Under the pieces are notes generated by a model. The model worked only from the letters and a program-made list of their open reading frames with translations. It had not been told where the DNA came from and did not search any database. Made by a program: the position numbers and the translations under genes. Of a stretch of 64,000 nucleotides of DNA, positions 1 to 7,751 are shown piece by piece. Origin of the DNA: a gamma proteobacterium HdN1 (GTDB lineage Bacteria; Pseudomonadota; Gammaproteobacteria; Pseudomonadales; Ketobacteraceae); contig FP929140.1 of NCBI GenBank assembly GCA_000198515.1, forward strand, positions 4,523,456-4,587,455, written 5' to 3'. The stretch's first letter is position 1. Every line of letters starts with the position of its first letter.

Positions 1-96
1 CAGCGCAAAAATCATCGCCACCACCAACACCCAACGATTCCGAATCCGATCACGAAACTCTTTTGCCGCAACCGTGATAATTTGCCGAATCTGCAT
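1..96 (-). CDS. nosY: NosY, ABC permease for NosZ maturation (partial, N-terminus only)
   Basis: The window edge cuts this gene; only the first 32 codons are present. They open with ATG at 96 and read MQIRQIITVAAKEFRDRIRN followed by the start of a hydrophobic helix (WVLVVAMIFAL). An amphipathic AxKEFRD-type head before the first membrane span is typical of NosY, the six-helix permease that pairs with NosF and NosD to supply the sulfur species for the CuZ cluster of N2O reductase. The start lies 25 bp after nosF and in the same direction, as in other nosDFY clusters. The assignment rests on the short N-terminus plus context; the rest of the protein cannot be checked. Confidence 0.85.
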   Translation of the reverse strand, partial: MQIRQIITVAAKEFRDRIRNRWVLVVAMIFAL

Positions 97-121
97 ATTT
101 CTATCCCAAAAATCGAGCCGC

Positions 122-1048
122 TCAGTGCGAAAGCCCGAAGAACACATCCTCAAGCGAGGGTTCATGAATATCCAGATCTGCCAACTGCGGGCCCATTTGC
201 GAAAGCAGGCTCAAAGTCTCCATCTTCGCAGCGCGTTGACAAGTAACTTCCAACACCCCATCCGCATGAAGCTCCACCGCAAGCCCTCGGGCACGAAGAC
301 GCTCGATCGCCGGCGGGGTTCCGCCCTCAAAATCCGCTTGTTCGCCAAGTTGAATGCGGATCTGCACAGGGAGCGCAATGCGCTCGCGCAACTCCTGCAA
401 ACTCCCCTGCGCCTGAATTTTTCCGGCAGCCATAATTGCCAAGCGGCTTACCCGCTGCTGAATTTCCGCCAGAATATGCGAGGTGATCACCAGCGTAACG
501 CCTTCACTCTGCAATTCTGCCAGCATTTTATAAAACTCACGAATCGCCTCTGGATCTAAGCCATTGGTGGGCTCATCCAAAAACAAAATCTGCGGCTTGC
601 CCAATAATGCCTGCGCAAACCCCAAACGCTGGCGCATCCCCTTTGAATATCCGTTCACGCGCCGATGAATCGCCTTGGCCAAACCCACTCGCTCTAAAAC
701 TCGAATGCAGTCTCTACGATCCACCCCTTTCAAGCGCGCAAAAAACTGCACTGTTTCCAAGCCTGTCAGGTTGTCATAAAGAACTACGTTCTCCGGCACA
801 TAGCCAACCCTACGCCGCACATCACGAAATCCACGGCTGCCAATCAAGGTGCCCTCTACCAGAATCTCGCCGCTGCTTACTGGAATCAAGCCCAGCATCA
901 TTTTGAACAAGGTGCTCTTACCCGCGCCGTTATGCCCGATCAAGCCGAGCATCTCACCACGAGCCACCTGCAGATCAACAAGCTCCACCGCCTGTATCGC
1001 GCCAAAACGCTTGCTTACCTGGCGAACCTCAATGGCATGTTCAGTCAT
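122..1048 (-). CDS. nosF: NosF, ABC transporter ATPase for NosZ maturation
   Basis: A 308-residue ABC ATPase. Visible motifs are Walker A GHNGAGKST near residues 38-46, the signature YSKGMRQRL, Walker B ILFLDEP with the catalytic Glu, and a switch His in ITSH. The C-terminal third lacks ABC motifs, as usual for NosF. In known systems NosF powers the NosY permease and works with periplasmic NosD to build the CuZ site of N2O reductase. It follows nosD (stop at 1125) and precedes nosY, so the nosDFY order is standard. The ATG at 1048 has a GGAGAG sequence about 12 nt upstream. The leader between nosD and nosF carries three 18-bp tandem repeats. Confidence 0.95.
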   Translation of the reverse strand: MTEHAIEVRQVSKRFGAIQAVELVDLQVARGEMLGLIGHNGAGKSTLFKMMLGLIPVSSGEILVEGTLIGSRGFRDVRRRVGYVPENVVLYDNLTGLETVQFFARLKGVDRRDCIRVLERVGLAKAIHRRVNGYSKGMRQRLGFAQALLGKPQILFLDEPTNGLDPEAIREFYKMLAELQSEGVTLVITSHILAEIQQRVSRLAIMAAGKIQAQGSLQELRERIALPVQIRIQLGEQADFEGGTPPAIERLRARGLAVELHADGVLEVTCQRAAKMETLSLLSQMGPQLADLDIHEPSLEDVFFGLSH

Positions 1049-1085
1049 GCGTTCTACGCTCTCTCCACGCTCAATTCAAAAACAC

Positions 1086-1139
1086 AAATCAAAGTCGACT
1101 CTCAAATCAAAGTCGATTTTCAAATCAAAGTCGATTCTC
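1086..1139. repeat. Three tandem 18-bp repeats across the nosD stop codon
   Basis: On the plus strand the unit AAATCAAAGTCGATTYTC occurs three times in a row (1086-1103, 1104-1121, 1122-1139); copies differ only at the positions around 1099-1102, 1117-1120 and 1135-1138. The array starts inside the last codons of nosD, includes its TGA stop at 1125-1127 and runs into the nosF leader. The unit length is a multiple of three, so gain or loss of units would keep frames; the stop sits inside the unit, so the NosD C-terminus is made by the repeat itself. Confidence 0.9.
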
Positions 1140-2471
1140 AAAATACCGGCCCATCCAGCCGCGCCATTCTTGATGCGTTGGCTGCATTCGTGGCGCTGCA
1201 TCTACAATGCTTGGGGCGCGCAACATCGGAAACTGCTGGCTCACAAAACGCAGAGTTTGCACTGCGGGGCTTGCCATTAATAATTTCATCAACGGAAATT
1301 GCCAAGTAAGGCGATCTACCATATCGTTCGCCTCATAGGGAATATCACCACGGCCATTGCCATCCCGATCCCAACCGGAATAATTGCTCCAGTAGTTCCC
1401 AGTTTTTTCGCCCCAGGCAATATCCTTGGATGCAACATAGCGCACCTGATCTCGGTTGCTAATAAAATCGTTGCCTTCCACTTCGTTCTTGATCGACCCG
1501 GCCCACAGATGTACGCCCATACGATTATCAACAATCAAATTGTCGCGCAGAATGTTGTCTTCGGCATCGTAAATAAAAAACCCACGGTGATTTCCAGCAA
1601 CGATGTTGCCGGTCACCTCCGCATTTTGAATCGTTCTCAACATGATGCCGTGATCTGAATTGCCCCAAGCACGGTTGTTTCTCACCGTTTGAAAACGCAC
1701 TTCCATCAACGCGAGACCGCCGCGATTATAGTAGCTATCGTTGTCTTCCCAGAGGTTATGCCAGGAATTCATGTAGTGCGTTCCATAACGGCTATGGTGC
1801 AGTTTATTGCCAACAAAGCGCGCCCGATGCGAGACATCCACATAAATCGCATCACGCACAAAGCTTATATCGTTATGCTCGATAATGGCACCGGTGGTGT
1901 TATAAAGCTGTATGCCATTGCCGCGCATCGCAGAACGATAATTGCGTTTTCCGGTAATTCGATTATGCGTTACGGTTGCGTCGTTTGCCTTTTCGATCCA
2001 AAGGCCAAACAAGTTATAGGTCAGGTCGCAGTAGCGCACCACACCACGGTGTGCGCTAGGCATAAAATAAATGCCCGCGTTTTGCTTCAAAAGACTATCG
2101 CCGGAATCCCGAATGATCAGCTTTTCAATCACCACATCCGCCACATCCACGCGAATCGTATGATCCCGCTGACCACCCGAAATCGTGGGGCGACGGCCAT
2201 TGCTGGTAAGCGTTATTGGCTTATCAATGATTAAGTTTTCAGGATACAGGCCGTAAGCAATCACGATTCGATCGCCAGCCACTGCACGATCAATGGCTGG
2301 CTGGATTTTCTGGCCCGCCGCCACCGCGATATCCGCTGCGTTGGTTGCCGTTGCGCAGAAAATCAGGCTCAGGCTGCAAATGAGTCGCAAAAATATGCGC
2401 TTGCTCGTATAAAAAAGGCGCCAGCGGGCGCAAACCTCGCTGGCGATATTAACGGATAGAACGCTAATCAA
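1125..2471 (-). CDS. nosD: NosD, periplasmic beta-helix protein for CuZ assembly
   Basis: A 448-residue protein with a signal peptide (hydrophobic LRLICSLSLIFC, cleavage near ATNA/AD) followed by the repeated right-handed beta-helix pattern of NosD/carbohydrate-binding CASH domains (many N-x-I/V-x-x-N turns). NosD is the periplasmic partner of NosFY in maturation of the CuZ centre of N2O reductase. The start is a TTG at 2471 that overlaps the nosR stop (TTGA), preceded at five nucleotides by GGGGGA, which fits translational coupling to nosR. The last residues and the stop codon lie inside an 18-bp tandem repeat, so the exact C-terminus may vary between strains. Confidence 0.93.
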   Translation of the reverse strand: MISVLSVNIASEVCARWRLFYTSKRIFLRLICSLSLIFCATATNAADIAVAAGQKIQPAIDRAVAGDRIVIAYGLYPENLIIDKPITLTSNGRRPTISGGQRDHTIRVDVADVVIEKLIIRDSGDSLLKQNAGIYFMPSAHRGVVRYCDLTYNLFGLWIEKANDATVTHNRITGKRNYRSAMRGNGIQLYNTTGAIIEHNDISFVRDAIYVDVSHRARFVGNKLHHSRYGTHYMNSWHNLWEDNDSYYNRGGLALMEVRFQTVRNNRAWGNSDHGIMLRTIQNAEVTGNIVAGNHRGFFIYDAEDNILRDNLIVDNRMGVHLWAGSIKNEVEGNDFISNRDQVRYVASKDIAWGEKTGNYWSNYSGWDRDGNGRGDIPYEANDMVDRLTWQFPLMKLLMASPAVQTLRFVSQQFPMLRAPSIVDAAPRMQPTHQEWRGWMGRYFENRL

Positions 2472-5236
2472 CTAATCCCCCATTCAATGATTCCCATGTA
2501 TTTAAGCACCAAGAACACCGTAGCACCGGCCAACAGGTTTTTGAAGCCTACATAGCTGATCATATCCATCGTAGTCGCCTTGCGGTAGTGATGCTGCCAC
2601 CACGGGCCTTCTTTCACATAAGGCTTGGAACCCATACGAATAATCACCTCAAACAAACACCACGCACTCCAGCCGCCGATCATCATACCGGCCTGCACAT
2701 TGCCCGCTAGCGCAAGCCCGCCGCCAAATACAATGGCAGGAACCAGCGCCATCAACAGGCCGCCCAAAAAGCGGCTACGGTCAAAGCTGCGCCAAGGCCA
2801 GACGTGGTCGATAAACTCAGCCCACAGCATCGCAATCGCACTTCCACCCAAGGGGTAAGGCGGATGCGCTGGTGGGCTTGGCATTCTTGGGTCACGCGCT
2901 TCCACCATTGGAATGCGCGCACGCTTGGGCTTTAAGACCACACCCGCAGGGATTTGATTGGCAGGCACCGGCTCAAAATAACCATCTACGTTAATGGCCG
3001 TCATCGGCAGCCCTGCTTTAGTACGCACTTTGCGTTCGGAAGCAAGCGGCGGGCAAGCTTCATCATCGGTGTACAGCACCAAGCAATCTAGGCACAACAA
3101 GCACTCACGCGGATCAATCCGGCCAATGTCGTCAATTGCCAGCGAACCGCAGCCTTTACCGCACGCCTTGCAGGTATTGCATTCCTCTTTACGCGGCAAC
3201 CCAAACCAGCGGAAAGTAGAGGGAATTGCTAACGACGCGCCCAAGGGGCACAGATATTTGCAGAAAGGCCGTTCAATAAACAGAGACAGCCCCAATAACG
3301 CAGCAGCATAAGCCGCATAAGGGCCACCTCGCTCCAATATCCCGATCAAAAATGTGGTCTTGAACGGCTCAATCTCGGCAAGCTGTTCGGCGAGCTCCAT
3401 CGAAAACAGCGATACCCCCAACAGCCCGAAGAATATGCCGTATTTGACCCATTTCAGGCGATCATGCCATTTCACCGACAACTTGGTCTGAAAACGTTTC
3501 AGCCCCGTTAGCCGCGCAAGCTTATACAGCAACTCCGAAGCCGATCCGAACGGACACAGCCAGCCGCAAAACAGCCCTCGCCCCCACAAGAACACCGTGG
3601 CGATGATAAAAATCCAGAAAATAAAGATAAATGGGTCGGACAAGAACAAGTCCCACGTCCACTGAAACAGAAGCGAGTGGAACCAGGTGAGCACTTGCGT
3701 AATGGACGGCTGCGCCATCAAAAAGCCGCCCACAAAGAAAATACTGATCACCCAGCCGGTATACTTGAACGCATTGACGGGATAATGCTTCTTATGCGTG
3801 GATGCGCGGGTTAAACGGTGCCGCTGACTATAAACAACACCAATCACCAGCAAAAACGCCGTGAACAAACCAATTTCCAGCGCCCGACTGCGCCAAATTT
3901 TTTCCCAGCGCGCCATTTCGCGCTCGATCTTGGGATGGCCACCTGCCATGTATTCCGCCGGCAACCAGTAGTTCGCCATAAAATTGCGGAACGTACGCGC
4001 GCCGGTTTCGCGATCGACCTTGTTCCCCATGAACACAAAGTTCCACGGATACGCCGCCGAAAACGCGGGGGATCGAATGATAAAAATCCCCGACTCGTTA
4101 TAGTGCGGCGCACCCTCGGCGTGAATCCCATATAAATTCAAGGAATCTTTATCGCGAAACGTGAACATGTCGTGGCCTTGACGCACCTGAATGCGATCAA
4201 ACAAACCACCACGCACAAAACCCGAGCCCTTAAACGACTCCTTCCCCGCCGTCCGAACCACAAACAGAGCATGTTCGCCAGGCTTGAGCTGTTTCATCAG
4301 GTGATCGTAGCTCATATCGCCCAGAATCGCGCGCCCTACATCCGGCGCGTTAAGATAGCCAAACCAAAGTTCAATAAAGGTGTCGCGGCCATTCGGCAAA
4401 CCGACTTCACGGTTCGTTACCTGAAGGCGCTGGACGCTGCCCTCTTTGACTAACGTCGCCCAATCCAACGTTTTGCTTAGCGTTAGCAACTCGGCTTGCG
4501 CGCGATCATCCGGCTGAATAATTCCCGCCTGCCGCGCAACCGCCATGCCCGACGTCGTAAGCACCTGATTTTCTGCAATTACGGTAACCGTAGCGCCGCT
4601 AATACCATCTATCGTAGTAGCACCGGAACTGCTATTACCAATCTCGATTTCATCGCCTACAAACTTGCCCGTGTATTGATCCAAAAATTGGGTAAGTGCG
4701 GATTCTGGAATTCCCAACAGCAAGATCGGCTCCGAGTGCTTCAGCACTTTGGCGCCAGTGAAATTGCCTTTCGTATCCATACCAATCAGCGTAATCACCG
4801 GTTTACCAGAATACGCAGGCGTATCGGTAATGTCGGTGGAGAGCATCACGTAGCCTTTCAGTACCGCATTGGCACCTTCACCGTCCCAGCCCTCGACATA
4901 AGGCGGCTGCCCCTTACGAACAGTAAAACGCGTAGCGCCGGGAAGCACCTCTTGACAAGAAGTATAACGACACATATCAGGGTCGCTAAACAATTCAGGC
5001 GCAAGCTTTGCTTCATACGCTCCTGCGTAGGCAAAGTTTGACAAAAAAAACATCGAAAGCACGAGCGCCACAAGCCACGCAGCCGCGATGTTCATCGGTG
5101 AGAAACGAACCTGCCGCACGAAAGCCGCTGGAAGTCGAGCCCCTGAATGATAATCACGATCGCGGGATTGCTGGATGGAATAATCTACTTGGGCGAATGC
5201 ATCGACGTGCAAGTGTTGCAGAGTCTGAACACTCAT
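2468..5236 (-). CDS. nosR: NosR, FMN-binding polyferredoxin electron donor for N2O reductase
   Basis: Membrane flavoprotein of 922 residues from the ATG at 5236, chosen because GAGGGGGT lies just upstream; a later ATG at 5095 directly before the hydrophobic segment has no clear ribosome site. Order of parts: short charged head, signal-like helix ending in FAYA, periplasmic FMN domain with the SGATVT motif whose Thr carries covalent FMN in the family, several membrane helices, cytosolic CGWLCPFGS and CKYLCPLGA motifs, then CNTCKACGKGC and CLLCLDC ferredoxin-type Cys clusters. NosR feeds electrons to NosZ and is needed for its maturation. It lies after nosZ rather than before it. At 922 residues it is longer than the roughly 700-750 typical of NosR; a basic head of about 47 residues precedes the signal-like helix. 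Confidence 0.95.
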   Translation of the reverse strand: MSVQTLQHLHVDAFAQVDYSIQQSRDRDYHSGARLPAAFVRQVRFSPMNIAAAWLVALVLSMFFLSNFAYAGAYEAKLAPELFSDPDMCRYTSCQEVLPGATRFTVRKGQPPYVEGWDGEGANAVLKGYVMLSTDITDTPAYSGKPVITLIGMDTKGNFTGAKVLKHSEPILLLGIPESALTQFLDQYTGKFVGDEIEIGNSSSGATTIDGISGATVTVIAENQVLTTSGMAVARQAGIIQPDDRAQAELLTLSKTLDWATLVKEGSVQRLQVTNREVGLPNGRDTFIELWFGYLNAPDVGRAILGDMSYDHLMKQLKPGEHALFVVRTAGKESFKGSGFVRGGLFDRIQVRQGHDMFTFRDKDSLNLYGIHAEGAPHYNESGIFIIRSPAFSAAYPWNFVFMGNKVDRETGARTFRNFMANYWLPAEYMAGGHPKIEREMARWEKIWRSRALEIGLFTAFLLVIGVVYSQRHRLTRASTHKKHYPVNAFKYTGWVISIFFVGGFLMAQPSITQVLTWFHSLLFQWTWDLFLSDPFIFIFWIFIIATVFLWGRGLFCGWLCPFGSASELLYKLARLTGLKRFQTKLSVKWHDRLKWVKYGIFFGLLGVSLFSMELAEQLAEIEPFKTTFLIGILERGGPYAAYAAALLGLSLFIERPFCKYLCPLGASLAIPSTFRWFGLPRKEECNTCKACGKGCGSLAIDDIGRIDPRECLLCLDCLVLYTDDEACPPLASERKVRTKAGLPMTAINVDGYFEPVPANQIPAGVVLKPKRARIPMVEARDPRMPSPPAHPPYPLGGSAIAMLWAEFIDHVWPWRSFDRSRFLGGLLMALVPAIVFGGGLALAGNVQAGMMIGGWSAWCLFEVIIRMGSKPYVKEGPWWQHHYRKATTMDMISYVGFKNLLAGATVFLVLKYMGIIEWGIS

Positions 5237-5320
5237 GACGCCACCCCCTCTATTTAGAAGCCGAGACGAACGCTTCGGCATGGTTACAACAATGGCCGGT
5301 ACCAAGAAGGGCCGTTACTA

Positions 5321-5351
5321 CAAAAGGCTGCTACGCAATACGCAGCAGCCT
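5321..5351 (-). terminator. Weak hairpin terminator/attenuator between nosZ and nosR
   Basis: A perfect 8-bp stem (AGGCTGCT at 5325-5332 with AGCAGCCT at 5344-5351) lies in the 173-bp nosZ-nosR gap. Read on the minus strand it is followed by only four T residues, so termination would be partial. This would make nosZ mRNA more abundant than nosRDFY mRNA. Confidence 0.55.
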
Positions 5352-5409
5352 AGAGAAAATCAAGCCAGCACCACATTGAAAGGTGGCAACTGGCCCTGTA
5401 TCACCGGAA

Positions 5410-7374
5410 TCAAGCCGGTTCAACAATCATCCGCAAACGCATTTCAAGGTGCAATGCGTGGCAGAAGTGAGTGCAGTACGCCCAGTACACGCCAGGCTTA
5501 TCTGCCACAAACGTAACCGACTTGGTTTCCTGCGGGTTCACAATAAAGTTGATGTTATAGCGGTGAATCGCAAAGCCGTGGGTCAAGTCTTCGATGGTGT
5601 CGATGTTGGTGAGGATAATCGTCACCTCGTCGCCCTGCTTGACGCGGAATTCCGTCATACTAAAGGTCGGCGCTTGCGACGCCAGACGCACGGTGACTTT
5701 TTTGCCATCCCGCGTAATGCCCGAATCGCCAAAGCTCTTCACGGCCAGCGGGAACTCATCCATATTGTAGGTTTGACGAGTGCTGATGATTTCACGACGC
5801 ATAATCACAAAATCATGAGGCTCAGGGCGCACAGGGTGCTCCGAAACCAAGCGCATCTTCTCACCAGAAATATCCACAATCTGCTCGTTCTCCGCATGCA
5901 GCGGGCCTACCGGCAAATAGCGGTCTTTCGAGAACTTGCAGCCCACCGCTAGCCACTGGCCGTCGGCCTTCATGGTTTCAGAATGAGTCGCGTTGATATG
6001 GCCGGGCTGGTAGTGAACGTCTAGGCGATCTACCACGTATTTTGCAGTGTTATCACCACCGTGGAAGCGAATCGCAGCGTCTACGTTCCATTTCACGATC
6101 TGGCTGTCCAAGAACAGCGTAGTATAGGCGTTACCGCGACCATCGAACGCCGTATGTAGGGGCCCAAGTCCGATTTCAACTTCGGCAACAATGGCATCGT
6201 CGATATTCGGCAGGCTGCCATCGAACCACGCGAGTACTTTATCCAGCTGAATTACGGTAGCGGTAGGCGAGAGTTTGCCTGCGCAGATAAAGTACTTTCC
6301 ATCGGGACTCGCGTTCACACCGTGCGGGTTTTTCGGCACGGAAACGTAGGCCGTAAGTGCCGTTTTGGGATCGGTGTTCGATGCGCGAGTACCGTCTACC
6401 ACCGGCACTTTTGAATCGCCAATAGTGGTGAACTTACCCGCTTTTACTGCTTCTTCGATACGCGCAATGTTAAAGAAAATACACGCATCACGTTCTGCCG
6501 ACATCATCTCGGCAAAAACCGCACCATTTTCAACGTTGTACTGGTTAGAGGCAGCAAGCTTGCCATCAAACGAGGTTGCAACGAGGTCGCAGTTACCGTC
6601 GATCAGGGCCTGCCAGCGCACTTCCATCGACTCGATATCTAAGCAGCTGAACAACACTCGATAAGCAGCAACGTCATCCAGACCGTGGCCATCATTCGGC
6701 ATCGGCTGATGGAATTCGCCACCGGCAAATAGGCGCGTGCTGTAATTTATGTCTGGATTTACTGCATCGCGCTTGTCAGGAAAAATCCCGTGAAAACCCT
6801 GCACGTTCGGCAGTTCGGTGATTTTGTCACAGATAAAGTAATCCAAGCGGATGCGCGCAACCCGCGAGTTGATTTTATCGTTGATAAACGCATAACGGCC
6901 ATCGTAGTTGCCGTCTTTATAGGTTGCATGAACGTGGTGGGTATCCGCAACCGTATATTTCAGCGTGCCATCAGCCTTGGTGCCCATGACTTCTTTGGAT
7001 TCATTGGTAATCCCCCAGCCCACCAGCACGTCTGGCACAAAGCAGGGAATCCGGTGCAGTTCACGGCCTGAAGGGAAGCCCAGAATCCGCATATCCCCCG
7101 TATGGCCACCGCTCCACAGGCCGTAATAGGTATCCAGCTCACCCGGATGTGGGTGCAGCATTTCTTCTTTCGCGGCAGCGGCAGCAGAGGTAGCAGATAC
7201 CGGTGCAGCAGCACCCGCTGTCGCACCTGCAGCAGGCTCTTCTTTTTTACAGCCGGCCAAACCAAGCGTAACCCCGGCGGCACCGGCCGCCCCTGCAAGG
7301 GCAACGGTCTGGTTCAAAAATTGGCGACGGCTGCTGTTGACGGGTTCCTGATCGGAAGTTGGGTCATGACTCAT
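5410..7374 (-). CDS. nosZ: NosZ, nitrous-oxide reductase (clade I type, Tat-exported)
   Basis: Reduces N2O to N2 in the periplasm. The 654-residue protein has a Tat signal (SSRRQFLN, Arg16-Arg17), a beta-propeller with His residues expected for the CuZ cluster (for example DTHHVH, PHGV, GPLHT, QPGHI, EPHD) and a C-terminal cupredoxin with the CuA motif Cys634-x3-Cys638-x3-His642-x2-Met645. A Tat signal and this CuA spacing are clade I traits. Odd points: the signal ends in LGLAGC followed by KKEE, a plausible lipobox with Cys42, then an Ala-rich linker, so the enzyme could be lipid-anchored; and nosZ is first in the operon, ahead of nosR. The ATG at 7374 follows an AACTCCATGGAGCC leader. Confidence 0.97.
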   Translation of the reverse strand: MSHDPTSDQEPVNSSRRQFLNQTVALAGAAGAAGVTLGLAGCKKEEPAAGATAGAAAPVSATSAAAAAKEEMLHPHPGELDTYYGLWSGGHTGDMRILGFPSGRELHRIPCFVPDVLVGWGITNESKEVMGTKADGTLKYTVADTHHVHATYKDGNYDGRYAFINDKINSRVARIRLDYFICDKITELPNVQGFHGIFPDKRDAVNPDINYSTRLFAGGEFHQPMPNDGHGLDDVAAYRVLFSCLDIESMEVRWQALIDGNCDLVATSFDGKLAASNQYNVENGAVFAEMMSAERDACIFFNIARIEEAVKAGKFTTIGDSKVPVVDGTRASNTDPKTALTAYVSVPKNPHGVNASPDGKYFICAGKLSPTATVIQLDKVLAWFDGSLPNIDDAIVAEVEIGLGPLHTAFDGRGNAYTTLFLDSQIVKWNVDAAIRFHGGDNTAKYVVDRLDVHYQPGHINATHSETMKADGQWLAVGCKFSKDRYLPVGPLHAENEQIVDISGEKMRLVSEHPVRPEPHDFVIMRREIISTRQTYNMDEFPLAVKSFGDSGITRDGKKVTVRLASQAPTFSMTEFRVKQGDEVTIILTNIDTIEDLTHGFAIHRYNINFIVNPQETKSVTFVADKPGVYWAYCTHFCHALHLEMRLRMIVEPA

Positions 7375-7525
7375 ATTTAAGGCTCCATGGAGTTAATTTT
7401 TTACAGCACAGATACCAAAGCGCACCTGCGACGCGCGGGCGGCCGGAAATATACACAAGAATAGGGGGTGGGGCGACGCACCACGTCAGACACTCGATGC
7501 TTTTGTACCACTATCTCACCATCTC

Positions 7526-7539
7526 TTGACCTAGGGCAG
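7526..7539 (-). promoter_or_regulatory. Candidate FNR/DNR-family operator upstream of nosZ
   Basis: TTGAC-CTAG-GGCAG resembles the FNR/DNR dyad TTGAT-N4-ATCAA; the left half matches TTGAC exactly and the right half fits three of five positions of GTCAA. It lies about 150 bp upstream of the nosZ ATG. Denitrification genes are commonly under such anaerobic/NO-sensing regulators. Assignment is by motif only. Confidence 0.35.
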
Positions 7540-7668
7540 TTTACGTAAGCATAAACCTGACAGCGTATACGGCTTTTTCAGTATTGCAAGCTTGCTTAGT
7601 TCACCATAAGCGACCGATCAAAAAGGGTTAGAACCCACTCTGCGCTGTTTTCGGCGTGTTTTCGCATT

Positions 7669-7677
7669 TGCTATGAT
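7669..7677 (+). promoter_or_regulatory. Candidate extended -10 promoter for the SDR gene
   Basis: TGCTATGAT matches the extended -10 form TGnTATAAT with one change. It lies 75 bp upstream of the SDR ATG at 7752. No good -35 hexamer is present at 17 bp, as is usual for extended -10 promoters. Confidence 0.35.
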
Positions 7678-7751
7678 CGGCAACGTGACTCCCCATTCAA
7701 CCTCGAAAAACCATTTTTATTATTGGAAAATCCGTCTCTGGAGTTTGCGCC

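Larger units (their letters stand above)
7375..7751. other. Intergenic region between divergent nosZ and SDR genes
   Basis: This 377-bp gap holds the 5' ends of two divergent genes. I see a FNR/DNR-like dyad near 7526-7539 and an extended -10 element at 7669-7677, listed separately. No small ORF or RNA gene was recognised. Confidence 0.6.

Noticed and set aside
1689..2234. Plus-strand ORF opposite nosD
   Set aside because: Antisense shadow of the repetitive beta-helix gene.
4496..5041. Long plus-strand ORF opposite nosR
   Set aside because: Shadow of nosR in another frame; no ribosome site and no domain, while nosR is certain.
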